Origin: WHSW01 sp963749365 | GTDB taxonomy: Bacteria > Actinomycetota > Thermoleophilia > Solirubrobacterales > 70-9 | Reading direction: 5' to 3' | NCBI GenBank assembly: GCA_963749365.1 | Contig: CAVVME010000004.1 | Span: 620,001 to 684,000, forward strand | Length of the DNA: 64,000 bases | In this document: positions 49,139 through 60,089 of the stretch, piece by piece | Numbering within the stretch: position 1 is the first letter of the stretch | Layout of the letters: the number at the start of each line of letters is the position of its first letter | Made by a program: the position numbers and the translations under genes | Notes under the pieces: model-generated | The model's input: only the letters and a program-made list of their open reading frames with translations | The model's database searches: none | What the model was told of the DNA's origin: nothing

Positions 49139-51705
49139 TCGGGACCGTCGGACCCGTCGGACCCGTCGGGCTCTGCGGCCGGCTTCGCGCCCGCGGCGGC
49201 CGCCTCGGCGACCTCGTCGGCCTCGTCGGCGACGTCGGCCGAGGACTCGACCACGAGCGCGACCGCGCTGACCAGATCGTCGTCCTTGATGTTCATCACC
49301 TTGACCCCCTGCGTGGCGCGCCCCATGCGGGAGATCCCGCCGGCGTTCGTGCGCTGGACCATCCCGTTCTGGGAGATGAACAGCAGGTCCTGATGATCGC
49401 GGACGATCAGCGCCCCCGCGAGGCCGCCCTTGCGCTCGGTCAGCTTGATCGTCAGCACGCCCTTCGTCCCCCGGCCCTTGACCGGGTACTCGGAGACGGC
49501 GGTGCGCTTGCCGTAGCCGTTCTCGGTGACGACGAAGAGCTCGGTGTCGTCGCGGGCGACGTCCATCGCCAGAACGCGGTTGCCCTCCCTGCCGATCTTG
49601 CCGCTCACGTTCATGCCCTTGACCCCGGAGGTGTCGCGCCCCATCGGGCGGACCGCCTTCTCGCTGAAGCGCGAGGCGTGACCCGACTTCGAGACCAGGA
49701 GCAGGTCGTCCTCGCCGTCGGTGAGCCGGACCTGGACCAGCTCGTCCCCGTCGCGGACCTTGATCGCGATGATCCCGTCGGCGCGGATCGGCGTGTTGTA
49801 CGCCTTGAACTCCGTCTTCTTGACCAAACCCTTGGCGGTAGCGAAGACCAGATACTTGCCCTCGCTGAAATCGCGGGTCGGTTTCACGGCCATCACCCGC
49901 TCGCCCTCGCGCAACGGCAGCACGTTGACCAGCGCCGAGCCCTTCGAGGTCCGCGAGCCCTCGGGCAGCTCGTAGACCTTGAGCCGGTAGACCTTGCCGC
50001 GGTTGGTGAAGAAGAGCATGAAGTCGTGGGTCGAGCAGATGTGCAGGTGCTCGATGTAGTCGCCCTCTTTGAGGTTCATCCCCATCACCCCGACCCCGCC
50101 TCGGCGCTGCTGACGATAGGTCGCCAACGGCAGCCGCTTGACGTAGCCCGAGCGCGTGATCGAGATCACCATCTGCTGGTCGGCGATCACGTCCTCGATG
50201 TCGAGATCGCCCTCGGCGTGGGTGATCTCCGTCCGCCGCTCGTCGCCATGGCGCCGCTCTATCTCGTCGAGCTCGTCGACGACCACCCCGTCGATCCGGG
50301 CCGGGTCGCCGAGGATTGCCCGCAGCTCGCCGATCAGCTTCAGCAGCTCGGCATGCTCATTGCGGACCTTGTCGGACTCGAGCGCGGTGAGCCGCTGCAG
50401 GCGCATGTCCAGGATCGCCTGCGCCTGCTCGGTCGAGAGCTCGAACTCCGCGATCAGGCCCTCGCGCGCGGTGTCGGGATCCTGCGAAGCTCGGATCAGG
50501 GCGATCACGGCGTCGAGGTTGTCGAGCGCGATCAGCAGTCCCTCGAGGATGTGAGCGCGGGCCTCGGCGCGGCGGAGCTCGTACTGGGTCCGGCGGGTGA
50601 CGACGTCGCGCTGGTGGGAAACGTAGTGCTCGATCACCTCCTTCAGCGACAGGGTGCGCGGCACGCCGTCCACGAGGGCGACCATGTTGACCCCGAACGA
50701 GGTCTGCATCTGGGTGTGCTTGTAGAGCTGGTTCAGCACCACCATCGCCGGGTCGCCACCGCGCTTGAGCTCGATCACGAGCCGCATCCCGGAGCGGTCG
50801 GTCTCGTCGCGCAGGTCCGAGATCCCGTTCAGCTTCTTCTCCCGGACGAGGTCGGCGATCTTCGTGATCAGGCCGCCGTCGCCGCCCTTCTTGACCATGA
50901 ACGGCAGCTCGGAGACGATGATCGCCTCCTTGCCGCCCTTGAGCGGCTCGACGTGCGCCTTGGCACGGACCCGGATCGAGCCCCGGCCGGACGCGTAGGC
51001 GTCGCGGATGCCCTCGGTGCCCATGATCGTCCCGCCGCCGGGGAAGTCCGGGCCCTTGACGTGCTTCATCAGCCCCTGGAGGTCGATCCCGGGGTTCTCG
51101 ATGTAGGCCTTGACGGCGCTGATCGCCTCGCCGAGGTTGTGGGGAGGGATGTTGGTCGCCATCCCGACCGCGATCCCGGCGGCGCCGTTGACGAGCAGGT
51201 TCGGGAACCGCCCTGGCAGCGCCAGCGGCTCGGACTGCGACTCGTCGTAGTTGGGCCCGAAGTCGACCGTATCGGACTCGATCTCGCGCAGCATCTCGGT
51301 CGCGAGCCGGGCCAGCCGAGCCTCGGTGTAGCGCATCGCCGCCGGCGGGTCGTCGTCGATCGAGCCGAAGTTGCCCTGGCCGTCGACCAACGGGTAGCGC
51401 AGGGAGAAGTCCTGCGCCATCCGGGCCAGGGTGTCGTAGATCGCGGTGTCGCCGTGCGGGTGGTACTTGCCCATCACCTCGCCGACGATGAACGCGCACT
51501 TGCGGTAGGGGCGGTTCGGCTGCAGGCCGAGGTCGTGCATCGCGTAGAGCACCCGCCGGTGGACCGGCTTCATCCCGTCGCGGACGTCCGGCAGCGCCCT
51601 GCCGACGATCACGCTCATCGCGTAGTCGAGGTACGAGCTGCGCATCTCCTGCGTCAGCTCGCGCTCCTCGATCCGCCCGGTCAGCGCGTCGAGCCCTCCT
51701 TCCAT
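49135..51705 (-). CDS. gyrA: DNA gyrase subunit A
   Basis: 856 aa. Catalytic Tyr126 is in AAMRYTEARLA. The quinolone region reads HPHGDTAIYD (residues 82-91), so the Ser of E. coli Ser83 is Thr. Six C-terminal beta-pinwheel blades follow; the GyrA box at 533-539 is QRRGGVG, with Val where Lys/Arg is usual. The tail repeats DGSDGSDG from a 9-bp DNA repeat. With GyrB it adds negative supercoils. It follows gyrB by 31 bases. Confidence 0.97.
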   Translation of the reverse strand: MEGGLDALTGRIEERELTQEMRSSYLDYAMSVIVGRALPDVRDGMKPVHRRVLYAMHDLGLQPNRPYRKCAFIVGEVMGKYHPHGDTAIYDTLARMAQDFSLRYPLVDGQGNFGSIDDDPPAAMRYTEARLARLATEMLREIESDTVDFGPNYDESQSEPLALPGRFPNLLVNGAAGIAVGMATNIPPHNLGEAISAVKAYIENPGIDLQGLMKHVKGPDFPGGGTIMGTEGIRDAYASGRGSIRVRAKAHVEPLKGGKEAIIVSELPFMVKKGGDGGLITKIADLVREKKLNGISDLRDETDRSGMRLVIELKRGGDPAMVVLNQLYKHTQMQTSFGVNMVALVDGVPRTLSLKEVIEHYVSHQRDVVTRRTQYELRRAEARAHILEGLLIALDNLDAVIALIRASQDPDTAREGLIAEFELSTEQAQAILDMRLQRLTALESDKVRNEHAELLKLIGELRAILGDPARIDGVVVDELDEIERRHGDERRTEITHAEGDLDIEDVIADQQMVISITRSGYVKRLPLATYRQQRRGGVGVMGMNLKEGDYIEHLHICSTHDFMLFFTNRGKVYRLKVYELPEGSRTSKGSALVNVLPLREGERVMAVKPTRDFSEGKYLVFATAKGLVKKTEFKAYNTPIRADGIIAIKVRDGDELVQVRLTDGEDDLLLVSKSGHASRFSEKAVRPMGRDTSGVKGMNVSGKIGREGNRVLAMDVARDDTELFVVTENGYGKRTAVSEYPVKGRGTKGVLTIKLTERKGGLAGALIVRDHQDLLFISQNGMVQRTNAGGISRMGRATQGVKVMNIKDDDLVSAVALVVESSADVADEADEVAEAAAAGAKPAAEPDGSDGSDGPD

Positions 51706-51736
51706 CTAGCTCACCCGTGCCTTGAACGGTCCGCGC

Positions 51737-54181
<2,445 letters not shown>

Positions 54182-54348
54182 TGGCTGCTCGGTCCCTCCG
54201 TTGCGATCATGAGAAACCCCGACCGTCGGGCCCGGCGTCTGGGCCGGATCCGAGCGGCTCGGGGCAAGGGTGCAAGTTCAAACCAGGATACCATCATCGG
54301 CAGCCGGAAGATCACGGCCTTTGTCAGAAAAGTCCTGCAAATCACGCA

Positions 54349-54660
54349 CTAAAGGCGATCGCGCCCCGGGGTCTCTCCGACGACGAACCGAAGCGCCTGC
54401 ACCCGCCGCGGCGCAAGCGCCCGATTGAGCGCCTCGAGCAGCTCCTCCTGGAGCAGGTCGAGCTCCTGGGCCCAGGTCGCGGCTCGGCACGAAATGGTCA
54501 CCGTGCCGTCGCGTTCGCGCACCGGATCTGCCTCGCCGGCGACCCGCGCGCCGACCGCCGGCTCCCACTTGCTCTGCACCGCTGCGAGCAGGGTCGCCGG
54601 CTGGGTCGCGTCGCGAACCACACCGACGGCTTCGGCGAGCGCCCGCGGTCGCCGGCTCAT
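54349..54660 (-). CDS. dciA: DciA (DUF721) replicative helicase loader/recruiter
   Basis: 103 aa, ATG overlapping the recF stop (ATGA). The DUF721 pattern is seen: VQSKWEPAVGARVAGEADPV, DGTVTISCRAATWAQELDLL and LNRALAPRRVQALRFVVG. DciA proteins bring DnaB to the origin in bacteria that lack DnaC. Position between recF and gyrB is the usual actinobacterial arrangement. Confidence 0.9.
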   Translation of the reverse strand: MSRRPRALAEAVGVVRDATQPATLLAAVQSKWEPAVGARVAGEADPVRERDGTVTISCRAATWAQELDLLQEELLEALNRALAPRRVQALRFVVGETPGRDRL

Positions 54661-55763
54661 GCGACCAGCTCGCTCGCAGCCGGGGCGAGGACGCGGCCGT
54701 CGCGGACCGCGACCTCGCTGCGGGCGGCCGAGCTCGGCAGCTGCTCGCAATCGGTGGCTGTGATCAGCGCCTGACCGCCGCCCGTCGCCAAGAGCTCGAC
54801 CAGGAGCTCGCGGTGGTCGCCGTCGAGCTCGCTGGTGACGTCGTCGAGCAACATCAGGGGAGGCGGCAACCCGGCATCGACCAGCGCGCCCCGCTCGGCG
54901 AACAGCAGCGCCAGCAGCGCAGTTCGCTGCTGGCCCTGCGAGCCGTAGCGCCGCAGCGATCGGCCGCCGGCCTCGAGCGCCAGCTCGTCGAGATGAGGGC
55001 CCCACCCCGTGTATCCGCGGGAGAGGTCGGACTCGCGCCGCTCGCCGAGCTCCGCCGCGAGCTGAGCCGGATCGTCGGCTTCGCTGCGCGGGCGGTAGCG
55101 CACCACCGGCTCCCCGGCGAGCCCGAGCGCCCGCGCCGCGGGCTCGAACGCGGCCGCGAGTCGCTCGCACGCCCGCGCCCGGTCGGCGATCAGGCCGACG
55201 CCGCTCTCCGCCAGCTCGAGGTCCCACGCATCGAGCGAGGATCGCGAGCCGGTGCCGGCTCGGATCCTGCCGAGGAGGGCGTTGCGCTGCGCGAGCGCGC
55301 GCGAGTAGCGACGGCGTGTGTGCGCCCGCGCCGGCCACAGCGCCGCAGCAAAGGAGTCGAGATGGTTACGGCGAGCGCTCGGCGGCCCCTTGACCAGCGC
55401 CAGGCGATCCGGCATGAAGACCGCCAGGCTGGGACGGCCGGCGACGCTCTCCGCCGTCGCCGGCGCGCCGTCGACGAGATGGCGACGTCCGTCCGAGCGG
55501 CTGACCGAGAACAGGAACGCCCGCCGGCGCCCGTCGTCGGCGATCATCGCCTGCGCCCGGGCGAGCGGCTTGCCGAAGGCGATCGTCTCGCGCTCGTCCC
55601 GGGTCCGACACGAGCGGCCCGCAAGCGCCATGTAGGTCGCCTCGAGCAGGTTCGTCTTCCCGGCCCCGTTCGGTCCCCAGAGCAGATTCAGGCCCGGCCC
55701 CAACGCGAGCTCGGAGGCGGCCAGATTGCGCAGGTCGAGCACGCTGACTGCGTCGACAACCAT
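54657..55763 (-). CDS. recF: DNA replication and repair protein RecF
   Basis: 368 aa. SMC-like ATPase with Walker A GPNGAGKTNLLEA (residues 30-42), a signature-like YGSQGQQRTALLALLFAE, and Walker B PLMLLDDVTSELD. It loads RecA at gaps with RecO and RecR. Starts eight bases after the dnaN stop, so in the dnaA-dnaN-recF-dciA order. Confidence 0.96.
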   Translation of the reverse strand: MVVDAVSVLDLRNLAASELALGPGLNLLWGPNGAGKTNLLEATYMALAGRSCRTRDERETIAFGKPLARAQAMIADDGRRRAFLFSVSRSDGRRHLVDGAPATAESVAGRPSLAVFMPDRLALVKGPPSARRNHLDSFAAALWPARAHTRRRYSRALAQRNALLGRIRAGTGSRSSLDAWDLELAESGVGLIADRARACERLAAAFEPAARALGLAGEPVVRYRPRSEADDPAQLAAELGERRESDLSRGYTGWGPHLDELALEAGGRSLRRYGSQGQQRTALLALLFAERGALVDAGLPPPLMLLDDVTSELDGDHRELLVELLATGGGQALITATDCEQLPSSAARSEVAVRDGRVLAPAASELVA

Positions 55764-55771
55764 CGGGGCGG

Positions 55772-56881
55772 CTAGGCGTTGAGCCGGATCGGCATCACGA
55801 GGTAGCTGAAGTCCTCGTCGCCAACCGGTCGCAGAAGCCCGGGTCGCAGCGGGGACGAGATCTGCACCGCGAGCTCCTCCGAGCCGACGCTCTCGATCCC
55901 CTCGACCAGGAACTGCGGGTTGAAAGCGATCTCGAGCGGCTCGCCGGAGTACGGCGCCGGCATCGCCTCGCTGGCATCGCCGATGTCGGGCGTCTCCGCG
56001 GCGACCGTGAGCTCGCCCTCGGCGAAGGCCAGCCGCAACGGCGCATTGCGCTGCGCGAGCTGGCTCACGCGGCGGGTGATCTCGAGCAGCTCCTCGCGCG
56101 GCAGCCGCACCTCATGCTCGAAGGACTCGGGGATCAGCTGGCGCCAGCTTGGGAACTGTCCCTCGATCAGCCGCGAGGAGAGCAGCACCTCACCGGCGCC
56201 GAAGACGATCTGGTTGCGCGGCAGGGCGATCTCGACCTCCTCCACCGCCTCGGTGGTGATGATTCGCGCCAGCTCACGCAGGGCGCGGGCGGGGATGTTG
56301 GCCTCCAGGCGCTGTGAGACCGCGCTCTCGAGCGCCGCGTGCTTGACGCTCAGCCGGTAGGAGTCCGTCGCGACCATGCTCAGCGTCTCGCCCTCGGCCT
56401 GGAGCAGGACGCCGGTCAGGATCGGTCGCACCTCGTCCCGAGAAGCGGCGCGGGCGACGAGGTCGATCGTCGTCGCCAACGGCTCTCCGGGCAAGCGCAC
56501 CGAATCGCCCTCGAGCGCGGGCAAGCGAGGGAAGTCCTCCGCCGGCAGGGTCCGAAGGTGAAAGCGCGCTCCACCGGCGGCGATCTCAACGTCCCGCTGC
56601 TCACCGCGGAGCTCGAGCGAGACGTCGCCGGCCGGCAGGCTGCGGACGACGTCCGCGAACAACCTGCCCGGCAGCAGCACCGTCCCCTCGCTCTCTGCCT
56701 TCACCTCGGTCAGCGCCCGGGTCAGGGCAAGCTCCATGTCGGTGGCGCGCAGGGTGAGGCCGCCACCCTCCGCCGAGACCAGGATCCCGCCGAGCGACGG
56801 CAGGGTCCCGCGACTCGACACCGCGCGCCCTACGAGTTGCAGAGCGGCGGCGAGAGGATCACGAGCTACGGAGACTTTCAT
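55772..56881 (-). CDS. dnaN: DNA polymerase III beta subunit (sliding clamp)
   Basis: 369 aa with three clamp domains. MKVSVARDPLAAALQLVGRA, SLGGILVSAEGGGLTLRATD, VATDSYRLSVKHA and the C-terminal VGDEDFSYLVMPIRLNA (the clamp ends in a conserved YLVMPIR-like motif) are clear. The ring tethers polymerase III to DNA. The upstream gap to dnaA holds the candidate origin. Confidence 0.97.
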   Translation of the reverse strand: MKVSVARDPLAAALQLVGRAVSSRGTLPSLGGILVSAEGGGLTLRATDMELALTRALTEVKAESEGTVLLPGRLFADVVRSLPAGDVSLELRGEQRDVEIAAGGARFHLRTLPAEDFPRLPALEGDSVRLPGEPLATTIDLVARAASRDEVRPILTGVLLQAEGETLSMVATDSYRLSVKHAALESAVSQRLEANIPARALRELARIITTEAVEEVEIALPRNQIVFGAGEVLLSSRLIEGQFPSWRQLIPESFEHEVRLPREELLEITRRVSQLAQRNAPLRLAFAEGELTVAAETPDIGDASEAMPAPYSGEPLEIAFNPQFLVEGIESVGSEELAVQISSPLRPGLLRPVGDEDFSYLVMPIRLNA

Positions 56882-56983
56882 CTGGGATCGTTCATCTTCC
56901 TATCTGGATCAGATGTATCTAGGTTGTGGATGACTGTGGACGGATCGGCCGGCTGCGCATGATCCTGCCGTATGTCGGGTCGA
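56882..56983. other. oriC: Candidate replication origin (oriC) with DnaA-box-like sites
   Basis: This ~100-bp gap between dnaA and dnaN is distinctly less GC-rich than its surroundings (56884-56933). It has TGTGGATGA (56925-56933), one base from the consensus DnaA box, and TGTGGACGG (56935-56943). An inverted repeat ATCTG-GAT-CAGAT lies at 56902-56914, with a further ATCT half-site at 56917-56920. Further TGTGG sites follow inside the dnaA 3' end (~57027, 57075). It is short for an actinobacterial origin. Confidence 0.45.
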
Positions 56984-58393
56984 TCAGCGCGCCTCGTCGG
57001 GTGGAGGAAGCGCCCGATCGGTGGACTGTGGCCGATCGGCGCCGGCCGCGGCGCCCAACCTGGTCCGGGTCTTGTGGATCGATTCCGCCGTCTCGGAGCC
57101 GGGCTCGAGCCGCTCGGCCACGGCCCTGGTCGCATGCAGGACGGTGCTGTGGTCGCGGTTGAATCCGCGTGCGACCTCGGCCAGCGAGAGCGGGGTCAGT
57201 TCTCGGGCGAGGTACATCGCCTGCTGTCGCGCCCGCGCGACTGGTGCTGCCCGGCGCGGTGAGACGAGCTCCTCGCGGCTGAGCCCGTGGACGGCGCAGA
57301 CCGCGTCCTGAATCGCCTCCAGGCTCGGCGCCGGGGCGGCGGAGGCCGCCGGCGATGACTCGGCGCCGAGCGCACGGTGCACGACCGAGGTCGAGAGCGG
57401 CTCGCTGAGCAGGGAGGCGACCGCGAGCACACGGGTCATCGCACCCTCCAGCAGGCGCACGTTGCCCGGTGCCCGGATTGCGATCTCGTGCAGCACGGCG
57501 GGCTCGGCTCCGACGCGGCCCTCGTCGCCGGCGAGCCGCCACAAGAGCGCGATCCGGGTCCGCAGGTCGGGCTGCTCGAGCTCGACCCGCAGTCCCCAGG
57601 AGAAGCGGTCGCGCAGGCGCTCGGCGAGCCGTGAGAGGGCCTCGGGCGTGCGGTCGCTGGAGAGGACGATCTGCTTGCCGGCGGCGAACAGCGCGTTGAA
57701 GGTGTGGACGAACTCCTCTTCGGTGCGCTCCTTGCCCTCGAGTACCTGGACGTCATCGATCAACAGCGCGTCGAGCTCGCGATAGCGTGACTTGAACAGC
57801 TCTGGGCCGTCGCGCCGCAGCGCGCCCACGAACTCGCTCGTGAACCGCTCGGCGGTCGTGTAGTGGACGTTCAATCCCGGGTGGTTGCGGCGCAGGTACT
57901 CGGCGATCGCCCCGAGCAGGTGCGTCTTACCGAGCCCCGGTGGCCCGTGCAGGAAGAGCGGGTTGTAGGCCTCACCCGGAAGCTCGGCGACCGAGAGCGC
58001 CGCGGCGTGGGCGAGCCGGTTGCCGCGACCGATGACGAAGCGGTCGAAGGTATGGTCGGGATCGATCGGCAACGGGCGTGGCGCCGAGCCGAGCTCGCCG
58101 GGCTCGCCTGCGTGGTCCGTCCGGCCGACGAAGGCAACGCGCGTGACGGCGGTGTCCCGGCGGCGCAGGGCGGTCTCGAGCTCGCCCGCGTAACGCCGCT
58201 CGACCCACGCCCGCACACCCGCCGGGCCGCTGAGCAGGAGCGTGCTGCCCTGCACGGCGACAGCCCGCAGCGGCTCGAGCCAGAGGCTGAAGGTGGACTC
58301 CGGAAGCGACGCCTCGAGCTCCTCGCGAACGCGCCCCCAGATCTCGTCCGGGTCGGGGGCGGGCTGATCGGAGGGCACTTGGCGACCATACAT
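56984..58393 (-). CDS. dnaA: Chromosomal replication initiator DnaA
   Basis: 469 aa from ATG 58393, chosen because it precedes domain I (IWGRVREELEASLPESTFSLWLEPL). Domain III has NPLFLHGPPGLGKTHLL (Walker A, Lys156) and ALLIDDVQVLEG (Walker B, Asp213/214). Domain IV has SLAEVARGFNRDHSTVLHATRAV, a variant of the usual GGRDHTTVLHA DnaA-box reader. A longer frame to 58648 would overlap rpmH and is rejected. Confidence 0.96.
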   Translation of the reverse strand: MYGRQVPSDQPAPDPDEIWGRVREELEASLPESTFSLWLEPLRAVAVQGSTLLLSGPAGVRAWVERRYAGELETALRRRDTAVTRVAFVGRTDHAGEPGELGSAPRPLPIDPDHTFDRFVIGRGNRLAHAAALSVAELPGEAYNPLFLHGPPGLGKTHLLGAIAEYLRRNHPGLNVHYTTAERFTSEFVGALRRDGPELFKSRYRELDALLIDDVQVLEGKERTEEEFVHTFNALFAAGKQIVLSSDRTPEALSRLAERLRDRFSWGLRVELEQPDLRTRIALLWRLAGDEGRVGAEPAVLHEIAIRAPGNVRLLEGAMTRVLAVASLLSEPLSTSVVHRALGAESSPAASAAPAPSLEAIQDAVCAVHGLSREELVSPRRAAPVARARQQAMYLARELTPLSLAEVARGFNRDHSTVLHATRAVAERLEPGSETAESIHKTRTRLGAAAGADRPQSTDRALPPPDEAR

Positions 58394-58426
58394 ACGCGCC
58401 CACGCGACGCCCCCGGCCCTCCGCGC

Positions 58427-58440
58427 ATTTCGCGGGAAAC
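58427..58440. promoter_or_regulatory. Imperfect parS-like palindrome
   Basis: ATTTCGCGGGAAAC resembles the centre of the ParB site (GTTTCACGTGAAAC) at 11 of 14 bases and is itself a TTTC/GAAA inverted repeat. It lies between dnaA and rpmH, at the strand divergence point. Confidence 0.25.
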
Positions 58441-58512
58441 GGGAATCGGGGTGATCACCGGGGCGGCTCGCGGTGCCCGGTTCGACCCTCCCGCGCGCCG
58501 CCGACCGCTCTC

Positions 58513-58518
58513 TATACT
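58513..58518 (+). promoter_or_regulatory. -10 hexamer TATACT for rpmH
   Basis: TATACT lies eleven bases before the GTG of rpmH. A good -35 at 17 bases is not seen. Likely drives the whole rpmH-rnpA-yidD-yidC-jag-rsmG run as a leaderless start. Confidence 0.55.
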
Positions 58519-58529
58519 GGCGCCTCCTC

Positions 58530-58664
58530 GTGAAGCGGACCTGGCAGCCGAAGAAGCGCAAGCGCGCCCGAACGCACGGCTTTCGTGCGCGAATGCAGAC
58601 GCGCTCGGGCCGGGACGTGATCCGCCGTCGCCGCCGCAAGGGCCGCAAGCGGCTCAGTCCCTGA
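58530..58664 (+). CDS. rpmH: 50S ribosomal protein L34
   Basis: 44 aa, GTG start, giving MKRTWQPKKRKRARTHGFR and ending RRRRRKGRKRLSP, the standard L34. First gene of the rightward block next to the origin; rnpA follows after 4 bases. Confidence 0.97.
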   Translation: MKRTWQPKKRKRARTHGFRARMQTRSGRDVIRRRRRKGRKRLSP

Positions 58665-58668
58665 ACGA

Positions 58669-59043
58669 ATGGCCAACCGCAGGAAGCGCGGCCGTCTCAC
58701 GCGGAGCGGGGACTTCGACCGCGTCTATCGCGACGGGCGCTCGCGGGCGAACCGGTTCTTCGTCCTCTACGCCTTTCCGCGTGCCGGAGGCGCGTCGGAC
58801 GCCGATCAGATCCGGCTCGGGATCTCGGTCGGCCGCAAGGTCGGCGGGGCGGTGGAGCGCAACGCGGTCAAAAGAGCGCTCCGAGAGGCGTTCTGGACAC
58901 TGGACGAGCGACTCGCCGCGGAGCACGACTTCGTCGTCGTCGCCCGTCCCGACTCTGCAGGTCTGGTCGAGCGTGAGGGAGTGCCCGGGGTCAGCGCTGC
59001 GCTGGCGGAGTTGGTGGCGGAGAACGACAGCGAGGCGGCGTAA
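58669..59043 (+). CDS. rnpA: Ribonuclease P protein component
   Basis: 124 aa. GRLTRSGDFDRVYRDGRSR, LGISVGRKVGGAVERNAVKR and ALREAF carry the conserved RNR-type RNA-binding motif. It supports the RNA subunit in cutting tRNA precursors. Followed by yidD three bases after its stop. Confidence 0.95.
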   Translation: MANRRKRGRLTRSGDFDRVYRDGRSRANRFFVLYAFPRAGGASDADQIRLGISVGRKVGGAVERNAVKRALREAFWTLDERLAAEHDFVVVARPDSAGLVEREGVPGVSAALAELVAENDSEAA

Positions 59044-59046
59044 CAC

Positions 59047-59349
59047 GTGAAACGCGCCCCCACCGGCGCCGCGAGCCTGGCAGCGGTTTTGCGCGAGCTC
59101 GCGCTGCTGCCCGTGCGGCTCTACCGGCGGCTGATCTCGCCGGCGCTGCCGAGCCGGTGCAAGTACTACCCCTCCTGCTCGACCTATGCGATCGAGGCCG
59201 TGCGTGAGCTCGGCCTGCTTCGCGGCATGCTCGTCGCCGGCTGGCGGCTGGCGCGCTGCAACCCGTGGAGCCATGGGGGCGTCGACGAGCTCTGCGACCG
59301 GCGCCTCTTTCGCGACCCCGATCGCGACCGCAGCGAGGCCCCGGCTTGA
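59047..59349 (+). CDS. yidD: Membrane protein insertion efficiency factor YidD
   Basis: 100 aa, GTG start. LYRRLISPALPSRCKYYPSC and STYAIEAVRELGLLRG with RCNPWSHGGVDEL match the small Cys-containing YidD family. It is thought to aid YidC-dependent membrane insertion. Its stop overlaps the yidC start (TTGA). Confidence 0.95.
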   Translation: MKRAPTGAASLAAVLRELALLPVRLYRRLISPALPSRCKYYPSCSTYAIEAVRELGLLRGMLVAGWRLARCNPWSHGGVDELCDRRLFRDPDRDRSEAPA

Positions 59350-60089
59350 TCACGCTCGCCAACATCCTGCAGCCCCTGATCGACGTCGCCGACTCGGTGA
59401 TCACGTTCCTGCACGACGACGTCGGCCTCAGCTGGGGTCTGGCGATCGTCGGGCTGACCTTCATCACCCGGCTGGTGATCCTGCCGCTCTCGATCAAGCA
59501 GATCTCCTCGATGCGGCGCCTGCAGCAGCACGCCCCCGAGCTCAAGGCGCTGCAGGAGAAGTACAAGGGCGACAAGGAGCGCCTCCAGCGGGAGATGATG
59601 GCCTTCTACAAGGAGAATCAGATCAACCCGCTGGCCTCCTGCTGGCCGCTGCTGCTCCAGCTACCGGTCTTCTTTGCCCTCTATCAGCTGCTCAACAGCG
59701 ACACGTTCACGGAGCAGGTGCTCGCCGCCCCGCCGAAGGGCTTCCTGTTCATCGAGAACCTGACCGAGAAGGCCACCGGGGTCGAGCTCGTGGTGATGAT
59801 GGTCCTCTTCATCGTCACCCAGCTCGCCGCCGGCCTGGTGATGTCCTCGCGGGTCGAGAACCGTAGCCAGAAGATCCTCATGTTCGCGCTCCCGGTCGTC
59901 TTCGCGCCCTTCATCGCCACCCAGCCGGCGGGCCTCGGGGTGTACTGGATCGCGACCAACGTCTGGACGCTGGGCCAGCAGCTGGTCGTCTACACGTTCT
60001 TCCCGCCGCCGACGCCACCGACGCCGGCCCAGGTGGCGGCGGCGAGGCCCCCGCCCCCGCCCCCGCGAAAGAAGAAGCGCCGCAAGTGA
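59346..60089 (+). CDS. yidC: Membrane protein insertase YidC/Oxa1
   Basis: 247 aa, TTG start overlapping the yidD stop (TTGA). The Oxa1 core is seen: LSWGLAIVGLTFITRLVILP, IKQISSMRRLQQHAPELKAL, QEKYKGDKERLQREMMAFY, LASCWPLLLQLPVFFALYQL and AGLGVYWIATNVWTLGQQLV. A Pro-rich and then Lys/Arg tail (PPPPPPRKKKRRK) ends the protein, as in ribosome-binding YidC. It inserts membrane proteins. Confidence 0.95.
   Translation: MITLANILQPLIDVADSVITFLHDDVGLSWGLAIVGLTFITRLVILPLSIKQISSMRRLQQHAPELKALQEKYKGDKERLQREMMAFYKENQINPLASCWPLLLQLPVFFALYQLLNSDTFTEQVLAAPPKGFLFIENLTEKATGVELVVMMVLFIVTQLAAGLVMSSRVENRSQKILMFALPVVFAPFIATQPAGLGVYWIATNVWTLGQQLVVYTFFPPPTPPTPAQVAAARPPPPPPRKKKRRK

Noticed and set aside
59043..59056. 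parS site at the yidD start
   Set aside because: Only 12 of 16 bases fit, and the match is partly forced by the start codon region; kept only as a weak note.
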